A DNA stretch of 64,000 nt, taken from positions 1 to 64,000 of the forward strand of contig NZ_JAIXTC010000010.1 of NCBI RefSeq assembly GCF_027484365.1, read 5' to 3'. This DNA comes from Brevundimonas sp. (lineage in GTDB: Bacteria > Pseudomonadota > Alphaproteobacteria > Caulobacterales > Caulobacteraceae). Below the pieces are notes generated by a model, which did no database searches, was not told the origin of the DNA, and saw nothing but the letters and a program-made list of their open reading frames with translations. The position numbers were made by a program, and so were the translations under genes. Shown one piece after another: positions 1 to 8,040 of the stretch (positions are counted from its first letter, which is position 1; every line of letters starts with the position of its first letter).

Positions 1-385
1 CCGCCAGCCAGTCGCGCGGCGCGCCGACCAGGGTCTCGTCGTCGACGCCGACCAGGCTGACCTGATTGATCAGACCGTCCTGCGTACGGAAGATTGCCAG
101 ACCCTTGTAGAGAGGGGCAGCCCACTCCACGCCCTCGACCGAGCGTACCCGGACGAGCGCGGAGTCGGGCAGGGGTTCGACTTCGTCGACGTAGCGGACC
201 CGGGTGTCCATGACCCAGATGTCGGCCTCTCGCACGTCCAGCACCTGATTGGCGGTGCGGGTCATCAGGCCGATGAAGATCGAGACCTGCTGGCTCATCA
301 GCAGGGTGGCGAAGGCCACGCCGAACACCAGCGCCAGATACTTGGCGCTGTCGCCGAGCAGCATTTTGAGCGCGACAGATCGCAT
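1..385 (-). CDS. ABC transporter permease, FtsX/DevC-like (partial)
   Basis: Only the first 128 codons are present and the gene runs off the left edge. The ATG is at 385 on the minus strand. A hydrophobic segment at about residues 14-40 (YLALVFGVAFATLLMSQQ) is followed by a periplasmic-looking region with DIWVMD and a run of beta-rich residues, the usual layout of MacB/FtsX-type permeases with a large extracytoplasmic domain after the first membrane helix. Such proteins act with an ATPase and often an adaptor to export small molecules or lipoproteins; the partners would lie to the left of the window. It is divergent from the TetR gene, about 115 bases away, so control by that repressor is a reasonable inference. 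The substrate cannot be told. Confidence 0.75.
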   Translation of the reverse strand, partial: MRSVALKMLLGDSAKYLALVFGVAFATLLMSQQVSIFIGLMTRTANQVLDVREADIWVMDTRVRYVDEVEPLPDSALVRVRSVEGVEWAAPLYKGLAIFRTQDGLINQVSLVGVDDETLVGAPRDWLA

Positions 386-465
386 CCTCGGAATCCTGTG
401 ATCCGTGGTTGGGGTTGCGCCAGGACTGGCGCGTGGGGGCAAGCTGGGGTACTGTTCGAATAACA

Positions 466-484
466 ATACTGATCGGTTCAGTAT
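466..484. promoter_or_regulatory. Perfect palindromic operator, probable TetR site
   Basis: ATACTGA, a 5-base spacer TCGGT, and TCAGTAT form a perfect 7-base inverted repeat. It overlaps the first possible ATG (483) of the TetR gene and lies in the divergent promoter region shared with the ABC permease. TetR dimers bind repeats of this kind, so autoregulation and control of the exporter are likely. The overlap favours the second ATG at 501 as the true start. Confidence 0.7.
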
Positions 485-500
485 GTCAAGTGACGGTGCG

Positions 501-1127
501 ATGACGCTCTCCGAACCCACGATCCGCCGCGGCCGACCGCGCGACACGGCCAAGGACGAGGCCATCCTGCAGGCCGCTGGCGACCTGTTCATGGAGCACG
601 GCTATGAGGCCGTCAGCCTGGACGCCGTGGCCCAGAGGGCGGGCGTGTCCAAGGCCACGATCTATGCCCGCTACGCCGACAAGGACGCCCTGTTCGCCGC
701 CGTTCTGCGCCAAGAGTGCGAGCGGGCCGTGTCGCTCGACAGCTTCTCGCCGGATCCCAACCAGTCTGTGCGCGACACGCTGATCGTGCTGGCCACTCGC
801 TTCCTGGACTTGGTGACCGGAGACAAGGCGATGCAAATGAACCGTGTCATCGTCGCCGAGACCGCGCGTGCGCCGCGTATGGCCGAGCTATTCTACGAGA
901 CGGCGGTGCTGACACTGAAGAACCGCTTCGCCGCGTGGCTAAGGGCTGAGACTGTCCGAGGTCGACTGAATGTACGCGACCCCGATGGAGCAGCCTGGCG
1001 CTATCTGGGCGGCGTGAAGGTGGAGGCGCACATGCGCGCGTCCTTTGGTCTACCCCCAGTGGAGCCAGCGCGGTTGAAGGACCATATCGAAGCCGCTGCT
1101 GATGAGTTCTTGCGGGCTCATGCGTGA
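501..1127 (+). CDS. TetR/AcrR family transcriptional regulator
   Basis: A 208-residue repressor. The N-terminal helix-turn-helix is clear: after an RRGRPRD basic arm, residues about 18-66 carry AILQAAGDLF, the HGY turn and the recognition segment GVSKATIYARYADKDALF. The C-terminal ligand-binding domain resembles AefR-type TetR_C domains but its ligand is unknown. The ATG at 501 was chosen because an in-frame ATG at 483 lies inside a perfect palindromic operator. The divergent ABC permease is the probable target. An even longer reading from 405 is open but has no regulator homology at its start. Confidence 0.88.
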   Translation: MTLSEPTIRRGRPRDTAKDEAILQAAGDLFMEHGYEAVSLDAVAQRAGVSKATIYARYADKDALFAAVLRQECERAVSLDSFSPDPNQSVRDTLIVLATRFLDLVTGDKAMQMNRVIVAETARAPRMAELFYETAVLTLKNRFAAWLRAETVRGRLNVRDPDGAAWRYLGGVKVEAHMRASFGLPPVEPARLKDHIEAAADEFLRAHA

Positions 1128-1294
1128 GCTGGATGCGCCACCCACGATCCATAACGCCTCCACAGCCCAGCCCTCGGACGTTGCCCCAAAAGCCGACACT
1201 CCCAACCGCCGCAATGAGTCAGGAACGTACCTTCCCTCCCCGGTTTGCGCCAAAGCCCCATTCCGTGAAACGGAACTGCGGGTTGGATGACTGG

Positions 1295-1436
1295 CCCCTC
1301 CTTCTCGAGGCACCGCAATGCCGCCGTCAATGGCGGCTGCGACTTTGCGAGGCGCTCAGTGTCGCGCCGGAAATGCAGCTCTTCGGCTACGGCGACAAAC
1401 TGGCGCAGCAGGCGAAGGTCGATACGAGGAATGGGG
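1295..1436 (-). pseudogene. LysR-family N-terminal remnant
   Basis: Reading the minus strand from about 1436, some 45 codons resemble the start of a LysR regulator: IDLRLLRQFVAVAEELHF, then a recognition-helix-like QPPLTAALRCLEKE. After that the similarity stops and the frame continues without recognisable effector-domain sequence. There is no convincing start codon in front of it. It is best read as a decayed gene fragment. The rest of the 1128-1526 interval shows nothing else recognisable. It lies between the TetR gene and a complete LysR gene. Confidence 0.55.
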
Positions 1437-1526
1437 CCGTGAACAGGCGGCAAGAGCAGTGAACGGCGTTGAACCGCTCCAATTCCAGGGCGCCAGGAAC
1501 GAGAAATCACCGCCCGAGCCTCATCG

Positions 1527-2429
1527 TCAAAGGCGTTGCGCTGCCCCCAGGATCCGGGAACGGAGCCAGGTCGCGGCAGGGTCGTGCCGTGTCGTCGGAC
1601 TCCAGACCATGCTGAGCGTCCAGCGTGGAATGCTCAGCGGCAGGTCAAACACGGACAGTCCGGATTGCACGAAGAATCTGGCCGCTCGGCTGGGAATGGA
1701 CGCAACCATGTCGGATCGCGCCAGAATTTCGGGCAAGGCTAGAAAATGTGGCAAAGTCAGGCTGATCCGGCGACGGAGACCCCGCTGAAGGAAGGCTTTG
1801 TCCACCTCTCCGGAGGCATCGCGTCGCGTCGTGAACAAGGCATGATCCGCTGCCGCGAAGGCTTCCGGTGTGATGGGTCGCTCAAGGATCGGATGGTTCT
1901 CACGGGCCACTCCGACAAAATGCTCGGTGAAGAGGGTCTGCACGACGAACCGATCTGGCGGACTTGGAAACACGCCGATGGCGACGTCGGCCAGGCCCTT
2001 TTCAAGCAGCCCCGGGACTTCGGCCTTGTCCGCCGCGATCATCCGCAGATCCACATGCGGCGCTTCGCGGGCCATGATCTCTACGATCGGTGGCCCGAGA
2101 ACGAACGTCGCATAGTCATTGCTGACGATCGTGAAGACTCTTGTTTCCGTGTCGGGTGAGAACGGCGCTTCGTCATCGACGGCCTTTCGCAGTTCGCTCA
2201 GGACGTGGTTGATCCTGGGCGCGAGGCGAACTGCCTTGGGCGTCGGCTGCATCGCCCCGCCCGATCGCAGGAAGAGTTCGTCCGCGAAGAAGTCACGCAA
2301 CCGGGCCAAGGCCGCACTAATGGTGGGTTGACGGACCCCCAGACGCAGCGCCGCCTGGGATACACTGCGCTCCAGGTAGACGGCCTCGAAGGCGGCCAGA
2401 AGGCCGAGGTCCAGTCCGGCCAATGACAT
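1527..2429 (-). CDS. LysR family transcriptional regulator
   Basis: A 300-residue protein of standard LysR length. Residues about 6-64 form the winged helix-turn-helix (LLAAFEAVYLERSVSQAA and RQPTISAALARLRDFF), followed by the linker helix and a periplasmic-binding-protein-like effector domain. The effector region resembles the NodD/NahR/LinR group, which often senses aromatic or chlorinated compounds. It is divergent from the AraC gene at 2609, and a LysR-type inverted repeat sits just upstream of its start at 2440-2454. The inducer is not identifiable. Confidence 0.9.
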   Translation of the reverse strand: MSLAGLDLGLLAAFEAVYLERSVSQAALRLGVRQPTISAALARLRDFFADELFLRSGGAMQPTPKAVRLAPRINHVLSELRKAVDDEAPFSPDTETRVFTIVSNDYATFVLGPPIVEIMAREAPHVDLRMIAADKAEVPGLLEKGLADVAIGVFPSPPDRFVVQTLFTEHFVGVARENHPILERPITPEAFAAADHALFTTRRDASGEVDKAFLQRGLRRRISLTLPHFLALPEILARSDMVASIPSRAARFFVQSGLSVFDLPLSIPRWTLSMVWSPTTRHDPAATWLRSRILGAAQRL

Positions 2430-2439
2430 CTCTAATGAC

Positions 2440-2454
2440 CTATATTCAGTATAG
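2440..2454. promoter_or_regulatory. LysR-box-like inverted repeat
   Basis: CTATA, spacer TTCAG, TATAG forms a perfect 5-base inverted repeat that also fits the T-N11-A LysR box pattern. It ends 11 bases upstream of the LysR start codon at 2429 and lies in the divergent LysR/AraC intergenic region. Autoregulation is the simplest reading. Confidence 0.55.
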
Positions 2455-2608
2455 ACATTGGAAGATAGTCCACGCGGGTGGTTCCGGATAGGGTAAGGCG
2501 TCTATTCGATCATCAAAAAAGGGAGCGCGACTGTGGCACCCTTCACGCAGACGATCCTTGCGCTTGCGGAGCCCATGGCATTCGCGATCCAGATCCGGTC
2601 GTGGCGGA

Positions 2609-3535
2609 ATGCCTAGTCAGCGACTTGCGGATCCAACAGGCATCAGTTCGTATGACGCCGCGCGCTGGACGAACTGGACGCCGGGCGTTGAGCGGGTTCA
2701 CCTGGCTGGGCGGATGCAAAGCCTGCTGCAACGCGTCCCGGACGGGGCCGCGGGCATCACCGAAACGGACGTCCCACCCATTGATCGGCATGTTCTGATC
2801 TTTCGTACTCTCGCACCCGTTCATATCGATTGTCGCGTCGCTGGCCGGCCTGAGCGCATTCGGACGCAAAGGTGGGACTGTATCTACCTGCCGCCCGGCG
2901 CGGATAGCTGGTGGGCCTCGCCTCCGAGGGTCGTGGACGGCATGTTCCACCTGCATCTCGACCGTTCCGTGGTCGCTGACTTTATCGACGACGGTCCCTT
3001 GCCCAGTCCAACGAACCGGCCCCTGGTCGTGACCGACGCCGGCATGAGCGCCCTCGCGCGGATGGTGTTCGATGAACTCGCAAAGGAAACGCCGCCGTCG
3101 CGGCTGGCCTGGGACACCTATGCGGCGGCGCTGGCGCTGCGCTTGTTCAATCTGCAAAAGCCTCCCGCTCACCGAATGACCGATGGCGGCGGGCTCGCGC
3201 GATGGCGGCTGAAGCGCGCCATGGACTATCTGATGGCCCATCTTTCCGAAGATGTGGCCCTCGCCGAGGTCGCGGCGATCGCCGACCTGTCACCCCACCA
3301 TTTCTGCCGAGCCTTCAAGCAATCGACCGGCCTGCCGCCTCATGCCTGGCTGACCCGCCAGCGACTTGAACACGCCCTCCAGCTCATGTCGGCACACCCG
3401 AAAATGGGCCTGGTCGAAATCGCCCTGTGCGTGGGTTATCAGAGCCAGACATCATTCGGTCAGGCCTTCAAGCGCGCCATGGGCGTGACGCCCAGCCGGT
3501 GGCGGCGGGACCAGGGGCTTGGGCCGCCTCTGTAG
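2609..3535 (+). CDS. AraC family transcriptional regulator
   Basis: About 308 residues. The C-terminal third holds the two-helix-turn-helix AraC domain: EVAAIADLSPHHFCRAFKQ is the first reader helix and VEIALCVGYQSQTSFGQAFK the second, followed by the typical GVTPSRWRR end. The N-terminal half is a divergent cupin-like sensing region. The ATG at 2609 was chosen because GGCGG lies just before it; an upstream ATG at 2558 is open but the added residues look non-coding. It is followed after 113 bases by a co-oriented eight-gene operon, which is its most likely target. Confidence 0.88.
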   Translation: MPSQRLADPTGISSYDAARWTNWTPGVERVHLAGRMQSLLQRVPDGAAGITETDVPPIDRHVLIFRTLAPVHIDCRVAGRPERIRTQRWDCIYLPPGADSWWASPPRVVDGMFHLHLDRSVVADFIDDGPLPSPTNRPLVVTDAGMSALARMVFDELAKETPPSRLAWDTYAAALALRLFNLQKPPAHRMTDGGGLARWRLKRAMDYLMAHLSEDVALAEVAAIADLSPHHFCRAFKQSTGLPPHAWLTRQRLEHALQLMSAHPKMGLVEIALCVGYQSQTSFGQAFKRAMGVTPSRWRRDQGLGPPL

Positions 3536-3648
3536 AGCAAGACGGCGAGAATCCCGGCAATCCCCAAAGACCAGGACATCCTAACGAGGCGTAGCAATCC
3601 AGGGTCCTCACGCCGCCACTCCGGGATTGGGGATCAGAGGAGCCCATC

Positions 3649-4275
3649 GTGAAGGTTGGTGTGATCGGAGCGGGAAGCGTCGGCACCGCATTGGCAAAGC
3701 GGCTGGTGCCGGCTGGCCATGAGGTCATGCTCAGCTACGCGCGAGATGTCGAGAAACTGAAGCAGGCCGCGACGCGCTATCGCGCCAAAGCAGGGACGCC
3801 GTTAGAGGCGGTCGAGTTCGCGGATGTGGTTGCGCTCACGGTCCCCTGGGTCGGCATCGATGAGGCATTGAACGCGTGCGGATCGCTCGCGGGCAAGATC
3901 GTCTGGGACTGCACCAATGCCTTGAAACCGGACCTCAGCGGTCTGGCGATCGGGACGACGACCTCAGGTGCCGAACAGATCGCGGCGAAAGCGTCGGGCG
4001 CTCGGATCGTCAAAGCCATTCCGCCCTTCGCCGAACTCATGCACAGCGCCGACCCGACCGTCGGTGGCAAACCCGTCGGCGTGTTCATGTGCGGCGACGA
4101 CGGGGAGGCGAAAGCCGTCGTTCGGCCCTTGCTCGAAGCGCTGCCGACGGACGTTGTCGACGCCGGCGGCCTGGAGCGCGCGCGATTCATCGAGCCCGCC
4201 GCCTTTCTCCTGATCCCGCTCGGCTATTCCGAAGGCTTCGGTAGCCGCATCGGGCTGAATCTGCTGCGGCTGTGA
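3649..4275 (+). CDS. NADPH-dependent F420 reductase-like oxidoreductase
   Basis: A 208-residue protein with an N-terminal Rossmann nucleotide site (VGVIGAGSVGTALAKRL) of the F420_oxidored/NADP-binding family. Members reduce or oxidise small substrates with NADP; most bacterial ones do not use F420, and there is no F420 biosynthesis gene here. It is the first gene of the eight-gene operon running to 10382 and has a paralogue three genes downstream at 6356. The substrate is unknown. Confidence 0.8.
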   Translation: MKVGVIGAGSVGTALAKRLVPAGHEVMLSYARDVEKLKQAATRYRAKAGTPLEAVEFADVVALTVPWVGIDEALNACGSLAGKIVWDCTNALKPDLSGLAIGTTTSGAEQIAAKASGARIVKAIPPFAELMHSADPTVGGKPVGVFMCGDDGEAKAVVRPLLEALPTDVVDAGGLERARFIEPAAFLLIPLGYSEGFGSRIGLNLLRL

Positions 4276-4317
4276 GGCCGCGCCCCGAATGTCGTCCTAC
4301 CCAGAAGGGCCCCCCAA

Positions 4318-5799
4318 ATGACCTCTGACGGCAAGATCGAACGAAAAGCCATTCCCCGGGGTCAGTTGCTGATCGGCGGACGATGGCGCGACAGCGCTTC
4401 CGGCGAAACGATGCCCACCATCGATCCGACGACGGAAGAGACGACGACGGTCGTCGCGAAAGCCAGCGTGGAGGAAACGAACGAAGCCGTCGACGCGGCG
4501 TTCGAAGCGTTCGAAAACGGACCGTGGGGGCGCATGCATCACGAGGAGCGCGCCAAGATCCTCTTCCGCATGGCCGATCTGATGGACGAGCGCGCCGAGG
4601 ATTTCGCCATCCGCGAAGCGATGGACATGGGCATGCCGTATCGCGACTTCCGCGAGATCATCATGCCGCACTGCTCGGGCCTTTTCCGGTTCTTCGGCGG
4701 CTTGGCGATGAGCGCGATGAACGGCGGTTATCGCTCCAGCTACGAGCACGACATCCGTATCCTTACGCGCCGTGAACCGTTGGGTGTCGTCGCGGCGATC
4801 ACGCCGTTCAACTTCCCGCTGGCGCTGTCGGCGTCGAAGATCGCGCCGGCCTTGGCTGCGGGCAACTGCATCGTACACAAACCGGCTTCCGATACGCCGT
4901 TGACGGCGCTCGCGCTCGCGCAGGTCGCGCTCGACGCCGGCGTGCCGGAGGGCGTCTACAACCTCATCACCGGACCGGGCGGCTTGCTCGGCGACGCCTT
5001 GGTGAAGAACCCGAAAGTCGACAAGATCGCCTTCACCGGCTCGACGCCCGTCGGCCAGGGCATCATGCGCAACGGTGCCGACACCATGAAGCACCTGACG
5101 ATGGAGTTGGGCGGCAAGAGCCCCAACATCATCTTCGCCGACGCCAACATGGAGGCCGCGCTGCAGGCCGCGTTCTGGGGGATCTTCTGGAACAAGGGCG
5201 AAGTCTGCGTCGCCGGCAGCCGCCTAATCGTAGAGCGCGCGATCTACGACGAATTCGTCGAACGCTTCTCGGCCATGGCAAAGGCGGCCGTGCTGGGCGA
5301 TCCGTTGGATCCCGCGACCCAGATCGGGCCGATCGCATCGAAGGCAGAGTACGACAAGGTGCTGCGCTACGTACAGGCCGGCAGGGAGTCCGAGGCACTG
5401 CTGACCGCCGGCGGTGGCACGCGCCAGATCAACGGCAAGGGTCTCTTCATCGAAGCCACTGTGTTCGCCGACGCCACCAACGACATGAAAATCTCCCGCG
5501 AAGAGATTTTCGGGCCGGTCATTCCCATCATTCCGTTCGAGGGTGAGGACAACGCCATTCGTCTCGCCAATGACACCAGCTTCGGTCTCGCGTCGGGCAT
5601 CCAGACCGGCGACATCGGGCGGGCCCTGCGCGTCGCCGACCGGATCAAGGCCGGGACGGTCTGGCTCAATACTTGGCACAAGTATCATCCGAACGCGCCG
5701 TTCGGCGGATACAAGATGTCAGGCTACGGACGTGAACAGGGCGCGGAAGCGCTTGAAAGCTACACCCAGTACAAGACCATCTGGGCGAACCTCGCATGA
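4318..5799 (+). CDS. Aldehyde dehydrogenase family protein
   Basis: A 493-residue NAD(P)-dependent aldehyde dehydrogenase that would oxidise an aldehyde to a carboxylic acid in the cytoplasm. All catalytic features are visible: Asn165 in TPFNF, Lys188 in HKPA, the glutamate general base Glu263 in MELGGKSPN and the nucleophile Cys297 in NKGEVCVAGS. Length is normal. It begins 42 bases after the F420-reductase-like gene in the same operon. Codon choice (many GCG, TTG, GTC) differs slightly from flanking genes, a weak hint of separate origin. The substrate cannot be fixed; betaine-aldehyde-like and aromatic aldehyde dehydrogenases share these motifs. Confidence 0.92.
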   Translation: MTSDGKIERKAIPRGQLLIGGRWRDSASGETMPTIDPTTEETTTVVAKASVEETNEAVDAAFEAFENGPWGRMHHEERAKILFRMADLMDERAEDFAIREAMDMGMPYRDFREIIMPHCSGLFRFFGGLAMSAMNGGYRSSYEHDIRILTRREPLGVVAAITPFNFPLALSASKIAPALAAGNCIVHKPASDTPLTALALAQVALDAGVPEGVYNLITGPGGLLGDALVKNPKVDKIAFTGSTPVGQGIMRNGADTMKHLTMELGGKSPNIIFADANMEAALQAAFWGIFWNKGEVCVAGSRLIVERAIYDEFVERFSAMAKAAVLGDPLDPATQIGPIASKAEYDKVLRYVQAGRESEALLTAGGGTRQINGKGLFIEATVFADATNDMKISREEIFGPVIPIIPFEGEDNAIRLANDTSFGLASGIQTGDIGRALRVADRIKAGTVWLNTWHKYHPNAPFGGYKMSGYGREQGAEALESYTQYKTIWANLA

Positions 5800-5893
5800 C
5801 CTCTCTCTTCCCGTCACCTTGGCACCGCAGCCGCATCATCGCCCTGGCGAGGACGTCAGGCGATCACGGCTGTCCTTCCCCACGAGCCTTATC

Positions 5894-6334
5894 ATGATCA
5901 ACACTATCTCCCTCGTTCGTCGCTTTACGATCGACTTTCTTGGACATGGCGATATGGCTGCCGCTGACGCGACGGCTCACGAGCATATCCAGGGCGTGAC
6001 CGGCTTGAAGCCGCAAGGGCCCATCGACGGCCGCGAGGAGTACAAGGGCATCGTCGCGGCTTTCGTGGATGCATTCCCGGCTGTTTCGCCCCTCGAAATC
6101 ATTGACCAGTTCGCCTCGGCCGACGGGTCACGAGTAGTTACCCGGTTCCAGTCCCGCCAACGCCACGCCAAGGCCTTCTTCGGTGTGGAGCCGACCGGAC
6201 GCGAAATCCTGTTCGATGAGACGCATGTGGCCCGGATCGCCCACGGTCGCATCATCGAGAATGTGGTGTCGGCGACCAATCTGGAGTTCGAGATGCTGAT
6301 GGCACCGGTGCTGTCGCCCATGATCCTCCGCTAG
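5894..6334 (+). CDS. SnoaL-like ester cyclase family protein
   Basis: A 146-residue cone-shaped alpha+beta barrel protein of the SnoaL-like group. The pattern DFLGHGDMAAADATAHEH near the N-terminus and the later EEYKGIVAAFVDAFP and DETHVARIAHGRI segments match this group. Family members range from polyketide cyclases to uncharacterised hydrolases or isomerases. The ATG at 5894 gives a full family-length protein; a longer open frame upstream overlaps the dehydrogenase gene and is not homologous. It lies in the operon between the dehydrogenase and the second F420-reductase-like gene. Confidence 0.8.
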   Translation: MINTISLVRRFTIDFLGHGDMAAADATAHEHIQGVTGLKPQGPIDGREEYKGIVAAFVDAFPAVSPLEIIDQFASADGSRVVTRFQSRQRHAKAFFGVEPTGREILFDETHVARIAHGRIIENVVSATNLEFEMLMAPVLSPMILR

Positions 6335-6355
6335 CGGCTGGGCGGGGGCGCGATC

Positions 6356-6988
6356 ATGCGACTTGGAATCATCGGAGCCGGCAATATCGGTGGCACCCTG
6401 GGTCGGCATTGGGTCAAGGCCGGGCACGAGGTCATGTTCGGCGTGCGCAGCCCCCAGGCTCTTCAGCCTCTGCTGCAGGAGTTCGGCGCGCGCGCCCACG
6501 GCGGGTCCGGGCTCGACGCCGCGGCGTTCGGTGACGCGGTCGTGTTTGCCGGACCCTATGGCGCATGGCCGGACGTCGCGCGGGAAAACCTGGCGGCCCT
6601 CAGTGGTAAGGTCGTCGTCGATGCCGCCAACCCCTATCCGGCGCGGGACGGATCGATCGCCGAGGCGGTCGCCGCCATGGGCCGCGGATCGGGTGCCTAT
6701 ACGGCGAGCCTGGTTCCTGGGGCGCGCCTGGTGAAGGCGTTCAATACCGTCTATTGGGTCGACCTTCGCGACGAGGCCGGCCGACCCGGAGAACGCCTTG
6801 CCATGCCGATCGCCGGCGACGACGCGGATGCGCTTTCGTTGGTCGGTGTTCTGGCCGACGATGCGGGCTTCGACCCGGTGATCGTCGGCGGGCTCGACGA
6901 ATCGGGAGCCCTCGATCCCGGCAGCGCCATCTACGCCAAGTCCATGACGGCGGCAGGCGTGCGCGCCGCGCTTGGACTGGCGTCATGA
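6356..6988 (+). CDS. NADPH-dependent F420 reductase-like oxidoreductase (second copy)
   Basis: A 210-residue Rossmann protein beginning LGIIGAGNIGGTLGRHWVKA with a strong dinucleotide-binding glycine pattern. A VKAFNTVYW segment near residue 120 matches the YqeG/F420_oxidored group. It is related to the gene at 3649 but clearly diverged, so this is an older duplication or independent recruitment. It overlaps the next gene by ATGA, indicating translational coupling. Confidence 0.82.
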   Translation: MRLGIIGAGNIGGTLGRHWVKAGHEVMFGVRSPQALQPLLQEFGARAHGGSGLDAAAFGDAVVFAGPYGAWPDVARENLAALSGKVVVDAANPYPARDGSIAEAVAAMGRGSGAYTASLVPGARLVKAFNTVYWVDLRDEAGRPGERLAMPIAGDDADALSLVGVLADDAGFDPVIVGGLDESGALDPGSAIYAKSMTAAGVRAALGLAS

Positions 6989-7647
6989 ACCGCAAGCTTT
7001 GCATCATCGCAGGCTTCGGGCCGGGCATGGGGTTCGCGATCGCGAAGCGATTCGCGCGCGAGGGCTTTGACCTGGTTCTCCTCGCGCGTCACCCTGATCC
7101 GGCCTTGATCGAGGCCCTTGAGCGGTTCGGCGGTCGGGTTACGGCCTATCCGACCGACTTGTCCCGCGTGGAAACTATCGGCGACGTGATGGCGAGCGTC
7201 CGGACAGATCACGGACCGGCGGACGTGCTGGTCTACAACGGTGGCGCGTGGAACGAAGGTCCGCCCCTGGCCATGAGGTCCGAGGATTTCCATCGCGATC
7301 TCGCGCTGTGCATCGTCGGTGCGTACGCCTGCGCCCAAGCCGTAGCGGGCGACATGCGGGCGCGGAGCGGCGGCGTCATCCTCTTCACCGGCGGCGGGCT
7401 GGCGCTTCATCCGGCGTATGGCGTCAATGTCTTGTCGCTCGTCGCTGGCAAGTCCGGGCTGCGCGGCTTGGGTCTGGCGCTCCACGATGCCCTGAAGCCG
7501 GATGGTATACATGTGGGCATGGTGACGATCGCCGGAGTCGTCGCATCCGATACCGCCTTCGATCCCGACCGTATCGCGGACCGCTACTGGGACCTCGTCC
7601 AGGAGCCGAAGGCCGAATGGACCGCCGAAATCGTGTTCACCGGATAG
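6985..7647 (+). CDS. Atypical short-chain dehydrogenase/reductase-fold protein
   Basis: A 220-residue protein with SDR fold features: a glycine-rich nucleotide site (IAGFGPGMGFAIAKRF) and an NGG at the position of the usual NAG. The catalytic YxxxK is not intact: the lysine is present in LVAGKSGLRG but leucine occupies the tyrosine position. It may therefore be a non-oxidoreductase, an altered enzyme or a binding protein. The ATG at 6985 overlaps the previous stop codon (ATGA). Earlier open sequence on this frame overlaps the upstream gene and is not coding. Confidence 0.8.
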   Translation: MNRKLCIIAGFGPGMGFAIAKRFAREGFDLVLLARHPDPALIEALERFGGRVTAYPTDLSRVETIGDVMASVRTDHGPADVLVYNGGAWNEGPPLAMRSEDFHRDLALCIVGAYACAQAVAGDMRARSGGVILFTGGGLALHPAYGVNVLSLVAGKSGLRGLGLALHDALKPDGIHVGMVTIAGVVASDTAFDPDRIADRYWDLVQEPKAEWTAEIVFTG

Positions 7648-7668
7648 GCTGAGGGAAAGACATTCACG

Positions 7669-8004
7669 ATGCGCATTTTCGCCTCTAGCCGAGCCACCGA
7701 CAAGGCCACCCCTGAAACCCTTTATGACGGGATGGAGGACGAAGTGGCCAAGGGGCGCGCGTTCTATCGCAGCGGCCTGATCGTCGAGGCCTATATGGAT
7801 CCGACCTACGAGCGCACGTTCATGATCCTTGAGGCGCCGAGCATCGAGGCGGCCCGGGCCCAGTTCGACACCTATCCTCAGGTGCAGGCCGGTCTCATCG
7901 CGTTTGAATTCACGCCGCTGATCGGCATGCCCGCCGTCTCGCAGGTCCATGAGCAGGACGGAACGCCACTCCCAGCGTGGTGGCCCGTCACGACCGAAAC
8001 CTGA
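7669..8004 (+). CDS. YCII/muconolactone-isomerase-like small protein
   Basis: A 111-residue protein that looks like a dimeric ferredoxin-like fold: MRIFASSRATDKATPETL at the start, then a helix with EDEVAKGRAFYRSG and a strand YMDPTYERTFMILEAPS. This layout is shared with YCII-type proteins and muconolactone isomerases, which act in ring-cleavage pathways. A GAGGGAAAG ribosome site precedes the ATG. It belongs to the eight-gene operon. The function is a fold-level guess only. Confidence 0.6.
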   Translation: MRIFASSRATDKATPETLYDGMEDEVAKGRAFYRSGLIVEAYMDPTYERTFMILEAPSIEAARAQFDTYPQVQAGLIAFEFTPLIGMPAVSQVHEQDGTPLPAWWPVTTET

Positions 8005-8040
8005 TCCTCCAACCGACGTTCGTCTGGAAAGCCATCTGTC

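Noticed and set aside
3649-6988. Use of coenzyme F420 by the two reductase-like proteins
   Set aside because: The name comes from the domain family; most bacterial members use NADP only, and no F420 biosynthesis gene is present here.
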